From Xanthomonas indica (lineage in GTDB: Bacteria > Pseudomonadota > Gammaproteobacteria > Xanthomonadales > Xanthomonadaceae): 64,000 bases of DNA. Location: assembly GCF_040529045.1 (NCBI RefSeq), contig NZ_CP131914.1:728501-792500 (forward strand), in the 5' to 3' direction. Below are positions 48,453 to 57,255 of the stretch, piece after piece (positions within the stretch are counted from its first letter, which is position 1; the number at the start of each line of letters is the position of its first letter). Position numbers and translations under genes: made by a program. Below the pieces are notes generated by a model, which was not told where the DNA came from, did not search any database, and saw nothing but the letters and a program-made list of their open reading frames with translations.

Positions 48453-51400
48453 ATGAAGAAATCGCGTTCCGCCTCCAACCTGCCCGCACGCAGCCTGCTG
48501 TGCTGCGCGCTGGCCACCTGCCTGTTCGCCACGATGCCGGCGATGGCGCAGTCCAGCAGCGCCACCCTGCGCGGCCAAGTCGCCGCCGCCCAGGCCGGCA
48601 CCGAGGTCACCGTCACCAACATCGCCACCGGCTCGGTGCGCCGCGCGCCCGTCGCCGCCAACGGCAACTACACCGTGGTCGGCCTGCCGCCGGGCACCTA
48701 CAAGGTCGAGGCCAACGGCGTCACCAAGACCGTGACCCTGCAGGTGGCGTCCTCGTCCACCGTCGATCTCGATGCCGGGACCACGGCCGCCGGCGGCAAC
48801 GCGACCACGCTGGACACCGTCACCGTCAGCGCGCCGTTGCTGAAGGACGTCAAGACCTCGGAAGTGGGCAACGTGGTGTCGCTGCACCAGATCCAGCAGC
48901 TGCCGCAGGCCACCCGCAACTTCCTGGAGTTCGCCGACACCGTGCCGGGCATGGTGTTCCAGATCGACGGCAACGGAAACACCAAGCTGCGCGGCGGTGC
49001 ATCCAACGCCAGCGCCGGCAACCTGTACATCGACGGCGTCGGCCAGAAGAGCTACGTCAAGGGCGGCGGCATCGCCGGCCAGAGCGACACCCAGGGCAAC
49101 CCGTTCCCGCAGCTGGCGATCGGCGAGTACAAGGTCATTACCTCCAACTACAAGGCGGAGTACGGCCAGATCAGCGGCGCGGCGATCACCGCGGCCACCA
49201 AGTCCGGCACCAACGAGTTCCATGGCGAGGCCTTCTATCGCTACACCGACCAGGATCTACGCGACAAGCGTCCGGACGAGGCGAACGGCAAGATCGATTC
49301 GCAGACCAAGGAATACGGCTTCGCGCTGGGCGGCCCGATCATCCAGGACCGCATGCACTTCTTCGTCGCCTACGAAGGCAAGGAGAACGTGGTGCCCAAG
49401 AGCGTGCAGGCGGACAACACGGCGCAGCCGTACGTCGGCTTGCTGCCGTCCAATCTGTCGAGCCAGTTCGGCGCGGCCAACATGCCGTTCACCGAGGACC
49501 TGTACTTCGGCAAGATCGATTTCGAGCCGACCGACCGCGATCGCATCGAACTGAGCGGCCAGTACCGCGACGAGACCCAGACCGGCAACGTCGGCGGCAC
49601 CAGCACGCCGGAGCACGGCACCGACAAGATCAACAAGGACAAGCGCGCCAACATCCGTTGGCAGCACAGTGCCGACAATTGGTTCAACGAGTTGATCGTC
49701 GGCACCGAAGATTCGGAGAACAACCCGAATCCGAAGAGCATCGGCAACGGCATCGTCTACAAGTACCTGGCTCCCCGCGCCGGCTCCACCGACGTGGACG
49801 AGTACACCTTCCTGGAGACCGGCTCCGCCGGCGGTTTGAACGTGCAGCGCAAGAGCCAGAAGGGCTGGTTCCTGCAGAACGACCTGACCTTCACCAGCTT
49901 CCAGTGGCACGGCGAGCACACCATCAAGATGGGCGTCAGCTACAAGGACATCAAGCTGACCTCGCAGGATGCGGCCGCGCTCAACCCGCAGTTCAGCTAT
50001 GCGGTCAACAGCAGTGGCGTGGCCGCCACGCCGTACCGCGTGGACTACGTCGCGCCCTACAACACGCCCGGCCAGAAGGCTACGGTGGAGTCGCCGTCCA
50101 AGCAGTACGGCATCTACATCCAGGACGACTGGGCGGCCACCGACAAGCTGATGATCAACGTCGGCGTGCGTTGGGACTACGAAGACAGCCCGGCCTACAC
50201 CGACTTCGTCACCTCGCAGGCCTTTGTCAATGCGCTGTACTCCGACGATCCGGCCAACCCGGGCCAGCCCTGGGCCAACCGCCTGCTGCCCAGCGGCATC
50301 AATGCCGCCGACTACATCAGCACCGGCCGTAACCGCAAGAATTTCAAGGATGGCTGGGCGCCGCGCCTGGGCTTCTCCTACGACTTCTTCGGCGACGAGA
50401 GTGCGGTGCTGCACGGCGGTGCTGGCCGCTCCTACGATCGCAATCTGTTCGAACAGCTGGCGCTGGAAACCAGCAAGGCCGCGTTGTCGCCGGTCGCGGT
50501 GTACTTCCAGAACCCGGCCACCGGTCAGTGCTACCGCAGCGACCGCGTCTGCACCGCGTGGGATCCGCGCTACCTCAATGGCGTGGATCAGCTGAACACC
50601 ATCCCCGGCGTCAGTGGCAGCGCCGAGCTGTTCATGTTCAACAACCACCTGAAGACGCCGTACAGCGACCAGTACAGCATCGGCATCACCAATCAGGTCG
50701 GTGACTGGCAGACCGACGTCACCTTCCAGCGCATCCTCAGCTACGACGGTTTCGCGATGTCGCTGATCAACCGCTATCCGAACGGCGCCTACTTCCAGAA
50801 CGGCAGTGCGCCGTGGGGCGAGCCGGTGCCGGGCTACCAGAACACGATCATCGGTATGAACGGCCTGGAGCAGCGCAGCAGCCAGGTGCTGCTGTCGGCC
50901 GACAAGCCGTACACCAAGGAATCGGGCTGGGGCCTGACCCTGTCCTACACCCACACCAGCGCGCGTCAGAACCGCAACATCGACGAGCCGTACGCGTTCG
51001 ACAAGGCGACCATCCACGACTATCCGTTCGTGAAGTCCGATGCCGTGTCGGCGCACCGCTTCGTCGCGTCCGGCTCGATCGATGGCCCGTGGGGCCTGAC
51101 CTTCGGTGCCAAGGTGGTGCTGGCGACGCCGGAACCGATCAACACCATCGCCTGCTACGGCCACACCGATGCGGACGGCGCGACCTGCCAGCAGGTGGCG
51201 GCGGTGCCGCCAGGCAGCGGCAAGTTCCTGGTCGGCGGCAAGATCTGGGGCTACCGTACGGTCGATTTCCAGGCGACCAAGGACTTCACCGTGTACAACG
51301 ACTTCAAGTTGACCGCACGCGTGAACCTGCTCAATGCCTTCAACTTCAAGAACTACGCGTCGTACTCGTACAACGATTTCGGTTCCGATGGGCGTTTCGA

Positions 51401-51482
51401 TCCGAACATCACCATCAACAAGACCGGCGACATCATGTACGTGCCGCGCACCGTGACCTTCGAGATCGGCGCCAAGTTCTGA
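48453..51482 (+). CDS. TonB-dependent receptor (Oar/CarboxypepD_reg type)
   Basis: A 1009-aa outer-membrane receptor. Signal peptide ends near AMAQSS. An N-terminal beta-sandwich (carboxypeptidase regulatory-like: VTVTNIATGSVRRAPVAANG, YTVVGLPPGTYKVEA) is followed by a plug domain (GNLYIDGVGQKSY, AEYGQISGAAITAATKSGTN) and the barrel, ending with aromatic FEIGAKF. Such receptors take up large carbohydrates or other substrates using TonB energy. GGGAGGG lies before the ATG. It is 89 bp after the regulator gene. Confidence 0.93.
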   Translation: MKKSRSASNLPARSLLCCALATCLFATMPAMAQSSSATLRGQVAAAQAGTEVTVTNIATGSVRRAPVAANGNYTVVGLPPGTYKVEANGVTKTVTLQVASSSTVDLDAGTTAAGGNATTLDTVTVSAPLLKDVKTSEVGNVVSLHQIQQLPQATRNFLEFADTVPGMVFQIDGNGNTKLRGGASNASAGNLYIDGVGQKSYVKGGGIAGQSDTQGNPFPQLAIGEYKVITSNYKAEYGQISGAAITAATKSGTNEFHGEAFYRYTDQDLRDKRPDEANGKIDSQTKEYGFALGGPIIQDRMHFFVAYEGKENVVPKSVQADNTAQPYVGLLPSNLSSQFGAANMPFTEDLYFGKIDFEPTDRDRIELSGQYRDETQTGNVGGTSTPEHGTDKINKDKRANIRWQHSADNWFNELIVGTEDSENNPNPKSIGNGIVYKYLAPRAGSTDVDEYTFLETGSAGGLNVQRKSQKGWFLQNDLTFTSFQWHGEHTIKMGVSYKDIKLTSQDAAALNPQFSYAVNSSGVAATPYRVDYVAPYNTPGQKATVESPSKQYGIYIQDDWAATDKLMINVGVRWDYEDSPAYTDFVTSQAFVNALYSDDPANPGQPWANRLLPSGINAADYISTGRNRKNFKDGWAPRLGFSYDFFGDESAVLHGGAGRSYDRNLFEQLALETSKAALSPVAVYFQNPATGQCYRSDRVCTAWDPRYLNGVDQLNTIPGVSGSAELFMFNNHLKTPYSDQYSIGITNQVGDWQTDVTFQRILSYDGFAMSLINRYPNGAYFQNGSAPWGEPVPGYQNTIIGMNGLEQRSSQVLLSADKPYTKESGWGLTLSYTHTSARQNRNIDEPYAFDKATIHDYPFVKSDAVSAHRFVASGSIDGPWGLTFGAKVVLATPEPINTIACYGHTDADGATCQQVAAVPPGSGKFLVGGKIWGYRTVDFQATKDFTVYNDFKLTARVNLLNAFNFKNYASYSYNDFGSDGRFDPNITINKTGDIMYVPRTVTFEIGAKF

Positions 51483-51532
51483 TCCACGGCATGACCCACG
51501 CGCGTGCCCGACCGGCGCGCGTGGGGATTCAA

Positions 51533-51558
51533 CGGACGGGGCCGCGTGGCCCCGTCCG
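51533..51558 (+). terminator. Terminator-like hairpin after the TonB receptor
   Basis: A perfect 11-bp stem (CGGACGGGGCC and its complement) with GCGT loop, in the 118 bp between the receptor stop and the halogenase start. The T-run after it is weak (CGTTTGCGG), so it may attenuate rather than fully stop transcription into the halogenase gene. Confidence 0.6.
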
Positions 51559-51600
51559 CGTTTGCGGTCGCCTCTTTCCTCGGTACAGGACCACGCACGC

Positions 51601-53118
51601 ATGATCGCCGCCCCTCTCCGCAACCTGGTCATCGTCGGCGGCGGCACCGCCGGCTGGATGGCCGCTGCCGCGCTGGCGCGTGTGCTGGGCCCCGACTACC
51701 GCATCACCTTGATCGAGTCCGAGCAGATCGGCATCGTCGGCGTCGGCGAGGCCACCGTGCCGCACATCAAGGCCTTCAACAATCTGCTCGGCATCAACGA
51801 GGCCGAGTTCGTGCGCCACACCCAGGGCAGCTTCAAGCTCGGCATCGAGTTCGCCGACTGGCAACGCCCCGGCACGTCCTACGTGCACGGCTTCGGCACC
51901 GAGATCGGGCATCCGCTCGGGCTGCTGCCGTTCCAGCAGTACTGGTTCAAGCAGGCGCTGGCCGGCAAGGCGAAGCCGCTGGGCGCCTATACGCTCAACA
52001 CCGTCGCCGCCAAGCGCGACCGGTTCATGACCTCGGCCACGGATGTGCCGCCAAATTCCCCGCTGGCCAACATCGCCTACGCCTACCATTTCGATGCGGC
52101 ACTGTATGCGGGCTTCCTGCGCCGCTACGCCGAACAGCGCGGGGTGACCCGGCGCGAGGGCATCGTCGAGGAGGTGCAATTGCATCCCGAATCCGGCGAC
52201 GTGCTTTCGGTGCGCCTGGCGTCGGGCGACACGATCGCCGGCGACCTGTTCATCGATTGCTCCGGCTTCCGCGGTCTGCTGATCGAGCAGGCGCTGCACA
52301 CCGGCTACCACGATTTCAGCCATTGGCTGCCGTGCGATCGCGCGCTGGCGGTGCCTTGCGCCAAGATCGGTCCGCCCACGCCCTACACCCGCGCCACCGC
52401 GCGCGCGGCCGGCTGGCAGTGGCGCATTCCGCTGCAGCACCGCACCGGCAACGGCTATGTGTACTGCAGCGCGCACATCAGCGACGACGAGGCCGCGGCT
52501 ACGCTGCTGGCCAACCTCGACGGCCCGGCCCTGGCCGATCCGCGCCCGCTGCGCTTCGTCACCGGCCGCCGCAAGCAGGTGTGGAACCGCAACGTGGTCG
52601 CGCTGGGCCTGGCCAGCGGCTTCATGGAACCGCTGGAATCGACCAGCATCCACCTGATCCAGTCCGGCATTTCCAAGCTGCTGGAACTGTTCCCGCGCGA
52701 GGGCATCAGCCCGGTGCTGGTGCGGCGCTACAACGAGCGCATCGCGTTCGAATTCGACCGCATCCGCGACTTCCTGCTGCTGCACTACCACGCCACCGAA
52801 CGCGACGACAGCGCGTTCTGGCGGCACTGCCGCAGCATGCCGATCACCCCGGAACTGCAGGAGACGCTGGGGCTGTTCCGCGACAGCGGCCGCTTCTACC
52901 GCAACGGCGACGAGATGTTCGCCGAGATCAGCTGGGTGCAGGTGATGGTCGGGCAGGGCATCCTACCGCGTGCCTACCACCCGCTGGTGGACCAGGTGCC
53001 GCAGGCCGACCTGGAGCGCTTCATGGCCAGCGTCGAGCAGACCATCGGCCATTGCGCCGACGCGATGCCGCCGCACCAGGCCTTCATCGACCGCTACTGC
53101 GCGGCCAAGCCTGCGTAA
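51601..53118 (+). CDS. Flavin-dependent tryptophan-halogenase-family protein
   Basis: A 505-aa FADH2-dependent halogenase homologue. GGGTAGW at residues 13-19 binds FAD, WQWRIP at 272-277 is the halogenase signature, and the catalytic pair falls at exactly the PrnA-like numbers: Lys79 (QGSFKLGIEF) and Glu346 (MEPLESTSI). The key residues are intact, so activity is plausible. Related genes often lie beside TonB receptors in carbohydrate loci; no biosynthetic cluster is present and the substrate is unknown. The ATG at 51601 begins MIAAPLRNLVIVGGG. Confidence 0.88.
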   Translation: MIAAPLRNLVIVGGGTAGWMAAAALARVLGPDYRITLIESEQIGIVGVGEATVPHIKAFNNLLGINEAEFVRHTQGSFKLGIEFADWQRPGTSYVHGFGTEIGHPLGLLPFQQYWFKQALAGKAKPLGAYTLNTVAAKRDRFMTSATDVPPNSPLANIAYAYHFDAALYAGFLRRYAEQRGVTRREGIVEEVQLHPESGDVLSVRLASGDTIAGDLFIDCSGFRGLLIEQALHTGYHDFSHWLPCDRALAVPCAKIGPPTPYTRATARAAGWQWRIPLQHRTGNGYVYCSAHISDDEAAATLLANLDGPALADPRPLRFVTGRRKQVWNRNVVALGLASGFMEPLESTSIHLIQSGISKLLELFPREGISPVLVRRYNERIAFEFDRIRDFLLLHYHATERDDSAFWRHCRSMPITPELQETLGLFRDSGRFYRNGDEMFAEISWVQVMVGQGILPRAYHPLVDQVPQADLERFMASVEQTIGHCADAMPPHQAFIDRYCAAKPA

Positions 53119-53146
53119 GCACTGCCCGCGCTGCGCGGACAAAAAA

Positions 53147-53176
53147 AGAGGCCACGCGCACCAGGCGCGGGCCTCT
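53147..53176 (-). terminator. Terminator downstream of pyrF
   Basis: A 12-bp interrupted stem (AGAGGCC, CGCGC and complements) around ACCAG. On the minus strand the hairpin is followed by a run of seven T, a classic intrinsic terminator, serving the pyrF transcript from the right. It could also limit readthrough from the halogenase gene. Confidence 0.75.
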
Positions 53177-53305
53177 CCAAATCCGACCGAAGCCGGAGAA
53201 CGGTGTTGGCACATCTCCGGCAAGGCCGGACGCTGGGCATGCTACCGGCACGCCGAAGCTAATGCAATGGTTTAATAATCTACGTCTAAGCCATTGATTT
53301 TAAAT

Positions 53306-54040
53306 TCAATGGCCGGTGCGGCCAGCCAGCGTCGCGGCGATTTCCTGCTGGATCGCCTCGGCCGCGGCACGCGGGTCGGCGGCCTGGCGGATCGGCCGGC
53401 CGACCACGATCGCATCGGCGCCGTCGGCGAAGGCCTGGGCCACGCCCACCGTGCGCTGCTGGTCATCGCCGACCGGACCGTCCGGGCGGATGCCCGGGCA
53501 GACGATGGAGAAGCCGGCGCCGGTGGCGCGGCGGATCGGTGCGGCTTCCTGGCCGGAGGCGATCACGCCGTCGATGCCGGCTGCCTGCGCGGCCAGCGCA
53601 CGTTCCACCACCACGTCTTCGGGCGCGCGGTCGATGCCCATCGAGGCCAGGTCAGCGCGGCCCATCGAGGTCAGTACGGTCACCGCCAGCAGGCGCATGT
53701 CGCTGCCGTTGGCCTCGGCCGCGGCCTGCATCATCGGCGGGTGCCAGCCGTGGATGGTGCAGTAGTCCACCGGCCACTGCGACAGCCGCCGGATCACCCC
53801 GCCCACCGTGGCCGGGATGTCGAAGAACTTCAGGTCCACGAACACCCGCTTGCCGCGCCCGGCCAGCGTGTCCAGCACGTCGAAGTACTCGCCGGAGGCC
53901 AGCAGTTCCATGCCGATCTTGTAGAACGCCACCGCGTCGCCGAGCCGCTCGATCCACTCCAGCGCCTCGCTGCGCCCGGGCACGTCGAGGGCGAAGATCA
54001 GGCGCTCGCGCGGCGTCAGTGGCAGCGGCGCGCGGCTCAC
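53306..54040 (-). CDS. pyrF: Orotidine 5'-phosphate decarboxylase
   Basis: A 244-aa OMP decarboxylase, last step of UMP synthesis. The catalytic Asp-x-Lys-x-x-Asp motif occurs in [16 protein letters not shown], and PGIRPDG with [10 protein letters not shown] forms the phosphate-binding end. It starts with GTG ([19 protein letters not shown]), overlapping the phosphatase stop as GTGA. An intrinsic terminator follows 130 bp downstream. It fits the usual length. Confidence 0.95.
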   Translation of the reverse strand: MSRAPLPLTPRERLIFALDVPGRSEALEWIERLGDAVAFYKIGMELLASGEYFDVLDTLAGRGKRVFVDLKFFDIPATVGGVIRRLSQWPVDYCTIHGWHPPMMQAAAEANGSDMRLLAVTVLTSMGRADLASMGIDRAPEDVVVERALAAQAAGIDGVIASGQEAAPIRRATGAGFSIVCPGIRPDGPVGDDQQRTVGVAQAFADGADAIVVGRPIRQAADPRAAAEAIQQEIAATLAGRTGH

Positions 54041-54951
54041 TGCGCCAGCTCCAGCGCCTGCACCTTGGCCTGGTGGCGCGCGGCCCGCGACTGGGTGAAG
54101 TCGTTGTTGAACAGCGCCGGTTCCCAGGAGCCGTAGCTGGGGTTGGGCAGCATCCACCAGCGCTCGCCGAACCAGTCGTGGTACTGCTGCAGCAACTGCG
54201 CGCGGCCTTCCGGGGTGTTGGCCACCACCTGCGCGAAATCGCCGAGCTGGTCGCCGAACTGCATCAGCACGCGGTATTGCTGGCCGACCAGCTTGCGCCG
54301 GCAGTTCTTCTCCGAGCCGTTCTGCTCGCAATCCTTGACCACCGTGCCCAGGCCCAGCAGCACGCTGTTGTCGGCCACCGGCAGGCCGGCGCTGCGCAGG
54401 TTGGCCAGGGTCGCGTCGGTCAGGTGCACGGCGCGGTTGGTCACGTACAGCACGGTGACGCCCTTGGCGGTGGCGGCCTTGGCGAAATCGACCACGCCGG
54501 GGATCGGCTTGGCCTTCTTCTCGGCGACCCACTGGTCCCAGGTGACCTCGTCGTACTCCTTGCCGTTGCGGATCAGGCGCGCCTGGTAGGGCGAGTTGTC
54601 CAGCACCGTTTCGTCCACGTCCATCACCACTGCCGGTTTCAACCCGGTGGCGGCGTTGCCGCGCTCCTCCGGCACCAGCGCGTCCCAGTTCGGTTCCTTC
54701 AGCGCGGCATCCAGGCGGTCGGCGGCGGCGCGATAGGTCTGCTCGGCCAGGGCCTGGTACTCGGCCGAGCGCTGCATCCACAGCACCGCGTTGAGATTGT
54801 CGTCGGCCGCACCGGGCGTGGCCGCAGCGGACGCGGCGGCAGACGCCGTGGCGGCCGGCTTGGCGGCAGGGTCGGCGACCTGTGTCTGCGGCTTGCAGGC
54901 GGACAGGGCGAGCACGGCGCAGGCCAGTGCGGTGCGGGCGATCGGAGTCAT
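54037..54951 (-). CDS. Acid phosphatase lipoprotein, e(P4)/HAD IIIB type
   Basis: A 304-aa outer-membrane or periplasmic lipoprotein (lipobox LSAC, Cys19) of the 5'-nucleotidase e(P4)/class B-like acid phosphatase group. The HAD motif I is [27 protein letters not shown] precedes it, and [17 protein letters not shown] is motif II. It removes phosphate from nucleotides outside the cytoplasm. It overlaps pyrF by 4 bp, an interesting link between nucleotide salvage and synthesis. Confidence 0.88.
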   Translation of the reverse strand: MTPIARTALACAVLALSACKPQTQVADPAAKPAATASAAASAAATPGAADDNLNAVLWMQRSAEYQALAEQTYRAAADRLDAALKEPNWDALVPEERGNAATGLKPAVVMDVDETVLDNSPYQARLIRNGKEYDEVTWDQWVAEKKAKPIPGVVDFAKAATAKGVTVLYVTNRAVHLTDATLANLRSAGLPVADNSVLLGLGTVVKDCEQNGSEKNCRRKLVGQQYRVLMQFGDQLGDFAQVVANTPEGRAQLLQQYHDWFGERWWMLPNPSYGSWEPALFNNDFTQSRAARHQAKVQALELAQ

Positions 54952-55480
54952 CGGGCGCGGGAACCTAGGCAAATGAACCGCGGATTTTAGCCGGTTGCGA
55001 TGACAGGCGTGCCGGGTGCCTGGCACTGCTGCGCAGCGCGTGGCCGCCACTATGAGGCGACCGTCTCGGCTGCCTGGATGCAGGGCGAGCCGACACTGCG
55101 AAGGACCGCCACCGTTGCTGCGTCGACGCCGGGCCCGCTGCCGCAATGACTGCACCGGCCATGTCGCGCCGAGCGCAGTGGTCGGTTCAGGACGCAACCT
55201 CTGCGACTTGGCACGGGGAGGCGACGGCGCCACGCGGGGCGCTGCCGTGGCCATGAAATGCGTGACAAGCGTCACCGCAAAAAGCGACGTGACGCACGTA
55301 AATGCTTGTTTTGACGGGAATTTCCTGACGCCGTGTCGGGAGTTTCCGGATCGCGCCGCGCTGTGGTTTGCACCACACTTATGCGTACGGAAAACCGCGC
55401 AACGCGGCGCCTTGTGCGCTGCAGCGTGATCGCGCCTGCACCTGCAGGCAAACGCCGGAAGCGTCACAGGGGACGTTGCA
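54952..55480. other. Intergenic region upstream of fhaC-like gene
   Basis: A 529-bp gap between divergent genes, with a comparatively A/T-rich part at about 55255-55340. It contains a Clp/CRP-like site (55262-55275). No gene is evident; this is probably the regulatory region of the two-partner secretion genes. Confidence 0.55.
55262..55275. promoter_or_regulatory. Clp/CRP-like binding site
   Basis: GTGACAAGCGTCAC has the GTGA-N6-TCAC core of CRP/Clp sites. It lies 206 bp upstream of the transporter gene. In Xanthomonas the c-di-GMP-responsive regulator Clp controls adhesion genes; whether it acts here is an inference. Confidence 0.4.
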
Positions 55481-57187
55481 GTGGATCGCTGGAGAAAAGG
55501 AGCTTCTCGCATTGTGCTGGCTGCGTGCCTGCTCGCCGGTGTGTCCATGGCGCAGGCGCAGGAACCGCCGAGCACGCTCGACCGCCAGGAACAGCTGCGC
55601 CAGGCCGAGCAGGTGCAGCGGCAGCAGGAGCAGGACCGGCAGGCGCCCTTCGTGGGCCCGCGCGAGGCCGAAGCGCCGGCCGACATGCGCAGCACCGCCT
55701 TGCCGACCGAAGCCTTGTGCTTCCCGATCCAGCGCATCCGCCTCAGCGGCGGCGGCCCCGATGCGGCGCGTTTTTCCTGGCTGTGGCGATCGCTGCGCCG
55801 CTACGAGGGCCGCTGCATCGGCACGGCCGGCATCGATCTGATCCGCCGCCGTGCGCTGGACCAACTGGTCGCGCGCGGGTTCGTCACCACCCGCATTGGC
55901 GTGCCTGCGCAGGACCTGTCCCGCGGCGAGCTGCGCTTCGAGCTGCTGCCCGGGCGCCTGCGCCAGGTGCGCGTGCAGTCGGCGGACGGCCGCGTGTTCT
56001 GGCGCGGTGCGCTGCCGCTGCGGCCGGGCGATGTGCTGGACCTGCGCGCGATCGAACAGGGCGTGGAGCAGTTCAAGCGGGTGCCGTCGCAGGATGCCAA
56101 GATCGACATCGCCCCGGGCGAGCAGCCCGGTGAATCGGACCTGCTGATCACCGTGCAGCGCAGCCGGCGCTGGCGCGCGGTGCTCAACGCCGACGATTCG
56201 GGTGTGCGCGCCACTGGGCGCTACCAGGGCGGCGTCGACGTCGCCCTGGATGCGCCGCTGGGCATCAACGACCTGCTCTCGATCGGCTACACCCACGACC
56301 TGGTCGACGACGGTGCCCAGCGCGGCACCCGCGGCAACAGCCTGTCCTACAGCGTGCCGTGGGGCTGGTGGACGTTCTCCCTGTCGCTGTCGTCGTACCG
56401 CTACCACCAGCAGGTGGAGGGTTTCCGCCAGAGCTTCCAGTCCAGCGGCAGTTCCGACAGCGCGCAACTGGATCTGCAGCGGGTGATCCACCGCACCGGT
56501 ACCAGCAAGACCACGCTGGGCATGGTGGTGGCCAAGCGCGCGGCGCGCAGCTACCTGGATGGCGTGGAGATCGGCATCCAGCGCCGCCACACCACCAGCG
56601 CCGAGCTCTACCTCAGCCATCGCCACTACCTGGGCAAGCTGCAACTGGACACGCGCCTGGGCCATCGCCGCGGCACGCCCTGGTTCGACGGGCAGTGGAC
56701 CGGCTACGACCCGGCAGTGGGCTTCCCCGGCTACCGCTACGGCGTCACCACGCTCGACGTCAGCGCCGGCCTGCCGTTCGCGCTGGGTCCTCTGGCGATG
56801 AGCTGGGACAGCAGCCTGCATGCGCAGACGTCTTCGCAACTGCTGCTGGGTTCGGAATTCATCACCCTGGGCGGGCGCTACAGCGTGCGCGGCTTCGACG
56901 GCGAACGCACCCTCGGCGCCGAGCGCGGCGCGTACTGGCGCAACAGCCTCAACCTGCCGGTGCAGCGCCTGGGCATCACCCCGTACCTGGGCGTGGATGC
57001 CGGCCGCATCGCCGGGCCGAGCGCCGCCGGCCTGGCCGGGCGCAGCCTGGTCGGCGGCTTCGTCGGCGTGCGCGGCGCGCATGGCGGGCTCAGCTGGGAT
57101 GGTTTCGCCGGCTGGGACCTGCACGCGCCGCGCGACTTCCACAGCGCGCAGCCGGCCTACGGCGTGCGCCTGATCTACCAGTTCTGA
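55481..57187 (+). CDS. fhaC: Two-partner secretion transporter (TpsB; ShlB/FhaC family)
   Basis: A 568-aa outer-membrane transporter of the ShlB/FhaC/HecB family, which exports the TpsA adhesin encoded next. Signal peptide ends at VSMAQAQ. POTRA-type domains span about residues 80-230 (LCFPIQRIRLSGGGPD; LRFELLPGRLRQVRVQSADG), and the C-terminal barrel shows RYSVRGFDGERTLGAERGAY, the conserved ShlB box, ending in aromatic LIYQF. The start is GTG at 55481 with AGGGGA upstream. It lies 68 bp before the TpsA gene. The symbol is by family. Confidence 0.9.
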   Translation: MDRWRKGASRIVLAACLLAGVSMAQAQEPPSTLDRQEQLRQAEQVQRQQEQDRQAPFVGPREAEAPADMRSTALPTEALCFPIQRIRLSGGGPDAARFSWLWRSLRRYEGRCIGTAGIDLIRRRALDQLVARGFVTTRIGVPAQDLSRGELRFELLPGRLRQVRVQSADGRVFWRGALPLRPGDVLDLRAIEQGVEQFKRVPSQDAKIDIAPGEQPGESDLLITVQRSRRWRAVLNADDSGVRATGRYQGGVDVALDAPLGINDLLSIGYTHDLVDDGAQRGTRGNSLSYSVPWGWWTFSLSLSSYRYHQQVEGFRQSFQSSGSSDSAQLDLQRVIHRTGTSKTTLGMVVAKRAARSYLDGVEIGIQRRHTTSAELYLSHRHYLGKLQLDTRLGHRRGTPWFDGQWTGYDPAVGFPGYRYGVTTLDVSAGLPFALGPLAMSWDSSLHAQTSSQLLLGSEFITLGGRYSVRGFDGERTLGAERGAYWRNSLNLPVQRLGITPYLGVDAGRIAGPSAAGLAGRSLVGGFVGVRGAHGGLSWDGFAGWDLHAPRDFHSAQPAYGVRLIYQF

Positions 57188-57255
57188 CACGTCCCTGCCG
57201 CCGGCCGGCGGCAGGCAACGCGATGGGTTTTGCCGCGGTGCGCGGCACGAGAGAC

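Noticed and set aside
49257-51647. 796-aa minus-strand frame opposite the TonB receptor
   Set aside because: Pure shadow of the receptor gene, with no start signal or family likeness.
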